In this document: positions 7,817-12,968 of the stretch, piece by piece
Position numbering within the stretch: the stretch's first letter is position 1
Layout of the letters: each line of letters opens with the position of its first letter
NCBI GenBank assembly: GCA_018398765.1
Contig: JAHBMJ010004510.1
Span: 67,702-80,669 of the forward strand
Source: Chromera velia
Lineage: Eukaryota > Sar > Chromeraceae
Length of the DNA stretch: 12,968 nt
Direction: 5' to 3'
Made by a program: the position numbers and the translations under genes
Notes under the pieces: model-generated
The model's input: only the letters and a program-made list of their open reading frames with translations
What the model was told of the DNA's origin: nothing
The model's database searches: none

Positions 7817-8355
7817 CATATGTATTGAAAGGAATCATTGACTCACATTCAGTTGCTTCGTCCTCTGAGGTTTCATCCGAGTCCAACAAATTTGCGTCTG
7901 CCTTCTCCCCCCCTTCCCCTTCCCCCCCCGGTGTGATATCGATGAGGCCCTTCTTGCCTAGTTGCTGCGACTTCTGAGGAACATGTCCCGGCTGCTTGAC
8001 GCAAAGCTCTAGGTCCACAAGGAGCTCCTCGGTGGTCTTCCAAGATGAGCAACTTGACCAAGAGCTTGAACGGCAGAGCTCTGCAGTAAGGAGGGAGAGA
8101 CTTTCACCCAATGGATCTGCTGTCCAAAGGGCAACATGGTTGGTAGTTCATATGAGAAGCGCAAGGGCGTGCAAGTGGGAGAAGAGAAGGGGATAGGCAA
8201 GTCAGGCAACCTGCAGGTAAACAAAGCTTCAATAGAAAAACCGGATATGACAACAGACTCACGGAGGGTCCTGAGCCTTTGAGCTCCTCCACGGACTGCT
8301 GGAGAGCGGCCAGTCGATCCTGCAACTCGTTGAAGCGTTCCTTCGCGGACTCCAT
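5952..8355 (-). CDS. CCHC zinc-knuckle coiled-coil protein, multi-exon
   Basis: Exons by splice signal and phase: 8355-8263, 8036-7847, 7223-7175, 6981-6905, 6654-6633, 6424-6031, all agreeing in phase. This gives about 274 residues. Exon 1 starts with MESAKERFNELQDRLAAL, a likely coiled coil. Exon 2 continues the helix and ends in an acidic Ser/Glu/Asp run. Exon 4 is helical (IENLSDSLGQSQVDILIK). The last exon is charged and helical, then has CWDCGLFGHPRDSC, a CX2CX4HX4C zinc knuckle, the type that binds single-stranded RNA. After it come a lysine/glutamate-rich helix (EEIALKRERDEKFYKELL) and a serine/arginine tail. An RNA-binding or RNA-processing role is inferred from knuckle plus tail; I do not recognise the orthologue. 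The end is ambiguous: stop at 6031, or a 73-nt intron (6059-5987) leading to an acidic end at 5952. Exon 2's acceptor (GGAAG at 8037-8038) is weak. Confidence 0.7.
5987..6059 (-). other. Possible 73-nt retained or alternative intron at the zinc-knuckle C-terminus
   Basis: Donor AGAG|GTCCCT and acceptor TTCTCAG|AA agree in phase. Removing it replaces the tail GPWSNRGLR by EDEISDGGFHD, with a stop at 5952. The second frame is open across the whole segment and looks protein-like itself (AIADYDERVYEDKHVRYGEF), so a frameshift in the assembly is a further possibility. Confidence 0.4.
6425..6632 (-). other. Intron 5 of the zinc-knuckle gene
   Basis: It runs from GTATGT to a strong acceptor, CTCTCCTCTCCCCTAG. 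It contains ACATGCATGTA (6460-6470). No other coding block is seen inside. Confidence 0.6.
6633..6654 (-). other. Proposed 22-nt microexon of the zinc-knuckle gene
   Basis: On the minus strand a good acceptor, CACTTTCTCAG, is followed 22 bases later by a good donor, GTATGT. The exon encodes A-ERERAI-I across its junctions. It enters in phase 1 and leaves in phase 2, exactly what is needed to join exon 4 (ending TCA G) to the zinc-knuckle exon (starting T TCG). Direct joining of those two would break the frame, but skipping both exon 4 and this exon would keep it. Confidence 0.5.
6711..6775 (+). repeat. ACATAC/ACGTAC-type degenerate microsatellite
   Basis: Alternating purine-pyrimidine repeats (CATACA, CACGTA, CGTACG) lie within the intron between exon 4 and the microexon. 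Confidence 0.85.
7771..7820 (+). repeat. (CA)n microsatellite
   Basis: An imperfect CA tract ends in about 14 perfect units near 7794-7819. It sits in intron 2 of the zinc-knuckle gene, close to the exon 2 donor. On the coding strand it is a TG tract. Confidence 0.95.
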
Positions 8356-8891
8356 TTTGAATGTGTTGTTCTGGAAGAATCGAATACGAAAGTTCGGCTC
8401 CACTCACAAAGCGATACGCTTGCATACTCTACTCAACAAACACGCACTGCAAAAGCACGGTCCAAGACTTCAACTTAATTCAATTCAATTCTGGGTTGAT
8501 TATTGGAAACCTGATAGGAAGCAAGAAGCTCGCGCGTTTTTTGGAAGGGCAGTCCCTGTTCGAACTGTCACTTCACTTTCTATCAGTGACTCACCTTTAT
8601 ATATACTAAGGTGCATGTGTTGTTAGCCCGTGGAGAATCGTGGAGACGGCGAGCTATGGGCCGAGCTATGCCGATCATTGCCGATCTCATGCATGCATGC
8701 ACATGCGACAGCTATAGGCCCTTACTTTCTTTTCTAAGTTCAAGTTCCGAATTTACCATGGTCCGACGATGACCACTGATTCAGCAGTTTGCCGTGCAGA
8801 CGCGTTTATTTGCATTAAGACGCGAGGACGCGAGGAAAGGAAAGCTCCAGACAGGGGAAGGATTGTTATTTTCAAGCATTTTGATTTCACC
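8356..8891. promoter_or_regulatory. Divergent promoter region between zinc-knuckle and zinc-ribbon genes
   Basis: The two start codons are 536 bases apart on opposite strands. The centre holds a compact motif cluster: GAGCTATG twice (8651-8658, 8663-8670), GCCGATC twice (8670-8676, 8680-8686), then a TGCATGCATGCA run (about 8689-8701). On the minus strand a strong donor AAAG|GTGAGT (8595/8594) and an acceptor TTCTTCCAG (8371-8372) would define a 224-nt intron in the 5' untranslated region, with the ATG 16 bases inside the next exon. The neighbouring TATATATAAAG (about 8595-8606) could alternatively be a TATA element. Confidence 0.5.
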
Positions 8892-9672
8892 ATGAGCGAG
8901 ACGGCCGCAACAGCACGTCTTTGCCCTGACTGCTTCACGCTCTTCACTCCCTCCACAGCTGTCTGCTCCCTGTGCTCCTGCTCTGCCCTGGTTCCTATTG
9001 AGGAGACAGAGCCTGGGTCTGCACTCAAGAGGGGTCCGTCGGGGCTGATCCCGAACTCACCGGTTCCTCGACCTATTAAGAAGCCGGCCGTCTCCCCGTC
9101 TCCGTTGCCTCCCGACCACCCGACACCGCCGTCCTATCTGGAAACGGTCACGGCCGACCTTGTAGAGATATTGTCTTTTTACTCCTTCAGTGTTTTGTGC
9201 CGTATCCCCAGCGAGATGGAAAGCCGAGTCGTGGCCTCTGCGGGAGGGTCCCTCTTCAAAAAGTTGGACGACCGCTTCAAAGTCCACCTGACGCTTGTGC
9301 CAGGGGAGACGCTCTCAGTGCGCACTGATGAGCGGAGGGCTTACTGTTGCCAAGTATGTTTTTGTGGTATTTTTGCGCTCTTCTCCTCACGAGAAAACAC
9401 AATGAACTTCAAGAATGCCCTGAACGTGTGGGTGGGGGGGTTGAAGGGTGCAGGGGCGCCGCAATTTGGCAGTATTGGACGGTTGGAAGGAGCCCCGAAA
9501 GAGGTCCACGTCAGTGGTGCCTTCGAATGAGTGTAGCAGACCTGTCTCCTTACGGTGTGTAGAGGCTTGTGAAGACGGTCGAGGACAGACGGGAAACCGG
9601 GAAGGGGCTTGCGGGCGTGTTTGGAAGCGAATCAATGAAGTGGATGGGGAAAAGCTGAGATCGATCTCGTGA
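8892..9672 (+). CDS. Zinc-ribbon protein with a KH-like core, two exons
   Basis: Exons 8892-9353 and 9454-9672 give about 226 residues. The start at 8892 (CACCATGAGC) is preferred for its context; an in-frame ATG at 8769 would add 41 residues of poor character. Near the N-terminus, CPDCFTLF...VCSLC is a CX2CX10CX2C zinc ribbon. A proline-rich linker follows (roughly residues 45-80), then FSVLCRIPSEMESRVV and AGGSLFKKLDDRFKVHLTL. This matches the order of a type I KH domain (I-P-x-x-x-x-R-I-I-G-x-x-G-G-x-I-K-x-L-x-V-x-I), but the GxxG loop is altered and one residue longer (ASAGG). The 100-nt intron (CAA|GTATGT to GTGCAG) is phase 0 on both sides. Exon 2 is basic and cysteine-containing (ECSRPVSLRC). 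Nucleic-acid binding is inferred; no family name is assigned. Without splicing the frame ends near 9530. Confidence 0.6.
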
Positions 9673-9959
9673 AACAAAGTGGTCTTGCTTGCATGGCTGT
9701 GGCTTAACAAGGGTCAATCGCTCCAGCGTTCCTTTCTTTGGATCGCCTGTTGTCTTGTTCTATCATTTGGATCATCCATCTATTTATTTTGGAGATACGA
9801 GGATGATTCGGAAATGTTCGCGTAATGGATCTTTCTTTTCGATCGAGCTTCGCACTGGCGTAGAAATCCTTTGGGACAGCGGCACTGATACATTCAGGGC
9901 ACTCATAGTGATTAGGGATTTGCATGCATGGGCCTGTTTTCTTTCTCCCCTCTTCTTCT

Positions 9960-10057
<98 letters not shown>

Positions 10058-10288
10058 TTCCCCTTCTCTTTCTCTTTCTCTATCTCTTTTTCTTTCTCTC
10101 TCTCTCTCTCTTTCTCTATCTCTTTTTCTTTCTCCTGCCCCTTTCCTTCTCTTTTCTCCTTTCCGCCTGTGCACGCGGCTTTGAGACAATCATTCCGAAC
10201 GATGCTTGTCCTGAACTGAATTCGGCTGCTGGAAGCTTCGCCTGTCTGCAGCTGAGGCCGGTTGATTTCGTTATATTCAATCAAATAT
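9673..10288. other. Region between convergent gene ends
   Basis: No supported gene. An open frame from 9689 runs into the pyrimidine tract and encodes mainly Phe/Leu/Ser there; its first 90 residues show no family likeness. TGCATGCATG lies at 9921-9930. The 3' ends of both neighbours probably lie here. Confidence 0.5.
9937..10136 (+). repeat. 200-nt polypyrimidine tract, mainly (CTT)n
   Basis: Pure C/T apart from A at 10082 and 10118. The CTT run is broken by TCCTC at about 9981, 10014 and 10044, that is every 33 and 30 bases, suggesting duplication of a block of 10 or 11 triplets. It passes into CTTT and CT runs after 10065. The minus strand reads as poly-Glu or poly-Lys, which I treat as an artefact. 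Confidence 0.95.
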
Positions 10289-10327
10289 TCATTGCGTGGA
10301 TTGCGTGTGCGTGTAAGGGCAAGTGAG
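10289..10327 (-). CDS. Possible terminal exon (low support)
   Basis: A strong pyrimidine-rich acceptor (CCCTCCCTCCCAG) is followed by 12 codons (LTCPYTHTQSTQ) and a TGA. It is in phase 0, as required by the donor at 10557/10556. The peptide is too short to confirm. Confidence 0.25.
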   Translation of the reverse strand, partial: LTCPYTHTQSTQ

Positions 10328-10556
10328 CTGGGAGGGAGGGAGGGAAGGGAGGGGCTGAGAAGGTTGCGAGTTGCAATCAAGCCGGCAATGTTGAAAGCAA
10401 GGGTGGGTCGATGCCAGGCTCAGTCTATGTTTTGACACTGGGATTATGGTCAAGTCAATCTGGTGCTCTGTGGATGGGGCTGTCGAGGGTCTGGCATTGG
10501 TATTCATTCATATGGTTGAAGCTATTGTGAATACAAAGCAGCGTTACAACGGTTAC

Positions 10557-10689
10557 CTTTCGTCTTCGTCTGCACGGGTCCTGGGGATGCATGACGTTTG
10601 GGTCTGACTCATCTTGGACTCCAAGAGTGTCGGGACCATAGTTGACGTTAATTGGAATGGGGTACACACTGGCATTGTCAGCGAGCTGG
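10557..10689 (-). CDS. Internal coding exon of unrecognised protein
   Basis: Forty-four codons lie between a TGCATGCAG acceptor (AG at 10690-10691) and a good donor, AAAG|GTAACC. The peptide includes ADNASVYPIPINVNYG, then GPDTLGVQDESDPNVMH and a basic end, CRRRRK. The unbiased composition and good splice signals favour real coding sequence. It may belong to the gene whose large exon lies at 11757-12881. The phases do not match directly (phase 1 donor, phase 2 acceptor), so a further exon would be needed, or it belongs elsewhere. An alternative acceptor is CCAG at about 10667. Confidence 0.45.
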
Positions 10690-11756
10690 CTGCATGCATT
10701 CTAGTACGTAGGTCGCATGCAAGTTGCCATGCAATCACACGCGTGGAACGGCTGCCTGTCGAGCAAGAAAACAACTTGAAGCTAGACTTGAAGGCGGAAG
10801 CTCGATCTAGAGCTGGTATTTAAAAGTCAGAATGTGTATACTTTCGGATTCAAATGATTCGAACCTTGTGTGGGTAAAAGAGAGAATCTTGTGTGCGCCG
10901 CCCGGGAGCATAGCGCTTGAAGGCGGCTGAGGCATCCTCTAACTAACTCTAACTAATTAACTGATTAATTAACTATAACTAACAATACACGCATATAATT
11001 GATCGATGCTAATATATAAAACTTTCAATTTGAAATATGGTTATTCAATTTAATTTCAAAGGCTTTTACTATTAAACTAGGATAATACTTAGGTTACTAA
11101 TTAAAAGTTACGGTGTTTTTAACACTGTTAACCAGCTTTAAGCCCCAGTTTAAGCCTCACTTTAAGCATAGTAGTTTGAATTATGACAATGTACATTAGA
11201 TATATAATGACAGTATATTTTCTACAGGTATAACAATGAAGATATTTTAATGAAGATGTTTGTTTCAGATTTTAAAAACGTTTTTAATACCTTTTATCCC
11301 TTTAAAATACCACTTTTATGGGGGATTTCCTAACATTAGTTAATCATCAATCTTAATTGAATCAAAACGTTCTAGAAAAAAAAAGTTTAGTCATTAATTC
11401 ACTATGAATTAAAAAACACAAAAAAAAACTCTTTCAGTCTCTTTCATTTACTATAGTTTGGGCTGTTTGCTTGTGGCTAGCAGTTTGGTCTCTTTTATTA
11501 TCCAAGAGAACTTTGAATGCTTTTGCCTAGGCTTTTGCATCTAATCATTGAAACAAAACTTCAATATAATGTTTTTGTGTCTACCTTTGCATTGACTGTT
11601 ATTTCCACCTTCAAGTTCTTTTTTCACCTTCGCGCCGACTGGGTGACCGTCTTTTGTTTCCTGTTGTTGAATGAGTTGCGCGAGTCTTTTCATTTTCTTC
11701 ACTCCTCCGGCTGTGGGGCCTCAAAGTGGTCGGATTTTGAGATTTGTACCCTTCAC
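10690..11756. other. Intron or intergenic stretch with AT-rich island 2
   Basis: If the exons on either side belong together, this is an intron. The part at about 10938-11620 is AT-rich, with TAACTAAC-type repetition at its left edge (10940-10985), three TTTAAGC repeats at about 11136-11167 and two ATGAAGAT copies near 11236-11260. No open frame of interest is present. GGATTCAAATGATTCGAACC (10845-10864) resembles a tRNA B box on the minus strand but has no matching arms. Confidence 0.6.
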
Positions 11757-12881
11757 CTGCTGCCAACACTTTGAGGTCCCTGGCTATTGCCGCGCCGTCC
11801 AAACAGACACCCGAATGAAGCTCTGATTGTTCCGCAAGTTCAACCTTCGGCCTTTTCCCTCGATAACGGGACTTTCTTGTTTCAGGAGGCGATTCTGGAC
11901 GGGGTGCTGGAGAGGTGTGGCAAAAAGCCGCAAAGTGCTTCTCAAGACGGGAACCTGCAGCAGAAGAGGAGAGCTCTCCCGATTGATGGGAACTCTGGCT
12001 GAGGACTCTGGAAACCCTCTCCCTGCTATTAGACAGTTTGGCTTGGGCTTCAGCAAGGGCTGGGGGGAGGGAGGCTGCTGAGGGAGATTCTGTACATGGC
12101 ACAGTCCGGCGGTATCCTCTGAGTCTCTCAGCAGTAAAGGAAGGGCACGAGTGTCTGGAAGAATCCCTGCAGGAAGGGCAAGAGTGTGGTTCTTCTTCTT
12201 CTTCCACCCCTTCGTCTTCTTCCTCTTCGTCCCCCTCTTCGTCCTCCTCATCGTCGACAAACAGACTCAACCCCTTGGGCTCCTTTTCGGAATACTGCAA
12301 AGATCCGAGACCGTGCGTTTGTGCGTGTTGCAAAAAACAGTTTGCTGTTTTGAGACTTCTGTAAAGAGCTGCACGGTCAGGTGACTTCGTTTTGAAGGGA
12401 CTACCCCGCCTTTTTCTGGCAACCTCTCGATAGGAGACAATTCGACCTGAGTCTCCCTCTCCTCTGACTGGCGTTGATTTTCTGGTAGAAGACGGAGGGA
12501 TCGGATGCCTTCTGTTGTCTGCCCTCGGTTCGCTCCCGAGTCGCACACAGGGTGCAGCAGAACGCACAGACGCCCGCCTGTCTGTCGGCACACGCGTGGG
12601 GGAAGAACAGTTTGAGGGACTCCTGGAAGAGGGGGAGGGAGAGGGGCCATTGCAAGACCAGGGGGTGGTCGAGGTTCTCTTTGAGAAAGTCGGGGGGGCA
12701 TTCTCTGAAGCCCCCTGGGCGTGGGGGTGGGGGTGTCTATATGGTCCTAGAGATGAATGCAGGGGTCGGGCAGGCACTGTCCGAGCAAACTCTCTGTGTC
12801 CATGGGAGGTGGAGGGCTGTTGGCATCCCTCGACCCCGAAGCGTGCTGTTTTTGTGTCTTCTGCTACTCCTTCCCCTTCCC
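11611..12881 (-). CDS. Disordered Ser/Pro/Arg-rich protein with acidic tract, large exon
   Basis: A single open frame of over 420 codons. It opens after a very long pyrimidine tract ending in CTACGCAG (AG at 12882-12883), a strong acceptor, so upstream exons lie beyond the window. Composition is low-complexity but protein-like: Ser/Pro/Arg-rich to about 12400; a helical block (REVARKRRGSPFKTK, LYRSLKTANCFLQHAQ) at about 12280-12440; a run of about 25 Asp/Glu near 12185-12265; a Cys/His cluster (HSCPSCRDSSRHSCPSF); and a helix (LPPALAEAQAKLSNSRERV). The exon may end at a donor GCAGCAG|GTGAAG (last base 11757) rather than at the stop at 11611; the codons after it turn basic and featureless. It could be a nuclear or chromatin-type protein by composition only; I recognise no domain. 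Confidence 0.55.
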
Positions 12882-12968
12882 CTGCGTAGAGGGTGAGGGG
12901 AGAGGAGAGAGAGGGTGCCGAGGGGGACAGAGACAAGGAGGGAGACAGGGAAGGGGGAGAATCGAATT
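12882..12968 (-). other. Intron end: long polypyrimidine tract upstream of the large exon
   Basis: On the minus strand about 75 bases are almost all C and T (CCCCCTTCCCTGTCTCCC and onward) before CTACGCAG. The open frame continues through it as LSPSAPSLSSP, which is a translated pyrimidine tract and not evidence of coding. Confidence 0.55.

Noticed and set aside
9704-10380. Poly-Glu and Lys/Glu/Arg-rich minus-strand frames
   Set aside because: Translated CTT/CTTT tract; the flanks show no protein family and no splice-consistent continuation.
10845-10920. Possible minus-strand tRNA from the B-box-like GGTTCGAATC
   Set aside because: No five-pair T stem, no acceptor stem and no plausible anticodon arm could be drawn.

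Overview
The window looks like nuclear DNA of a unicellular eukaryote. Coding potential is split into short blocks bounded by good GT donors and pyrimidine-rich AG acceptors. There are no bacterial operons or ribosome binding sites, no rRNA or tRNA that I can see, and a great deal of simple-sequence DNA. Frequent TGCATGCA clusters, moderate-GC coding DNA and intron-dense compact genes would suit an alveolate alga such as a chromerid (a relative of Apicomplexa). That assignment is a guess from style; no diagnostic gene is present.

Layout: (1) 103-408, minus: first membrane half-bundle of a major facilitator transporter, continuing past the left edge. (2) 991-4673, plus: an EF-hand (calmodulin-like) protein in six proposed exons; its last intron (2330-4614) holds almost all of the tetranucleotide repeat DNA. 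(3) 4674-5951: gene-free, with an AT-rich island at about 4682-5370. (4) 5952-8355, minus: a CCHC zinc-knuckle, coiled-coil protein in six or seven proposed exons, one of only 22 nt, plus a possible non-coding 5' exon. (5) 8356-8891: divergent promoter region. (6) 8892-9672, plus: a small protein with an N-terminal four-cysteine zinc ribbon and a KH-like core. (7) 9673-10288: gene end region with a 200-nt polypyrimidine tract. (8) 10289-12881, minus: a large exon of a disordered, acidic protein, an intron with a second AT-rich island, and one or two smaller exons of uncertain membership.

Genes lie in alternating orientation: divergent pairs share a promoter region (409-990 and 8356-8891), and convergent pairs are separated by repeat- or AT-rich DNA (4674-5951 and 9673-10288). 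Nothing indicates a joint pathway; these look like ordinary neighbouring housekeeping or regulatory genes. I found no mobile element with terminal repeats, no CRISPR array and no convincing novel system. The most notable items are the structured repeat array inside the EF-hand gene, a reading-frame discrepancy at a G homopolymer in that gene, the 22-nt microexon, and the zinc-ribbon/KH-like protein. All exon models were made by eye from splice signals and phase, without transcripts or homology searches.
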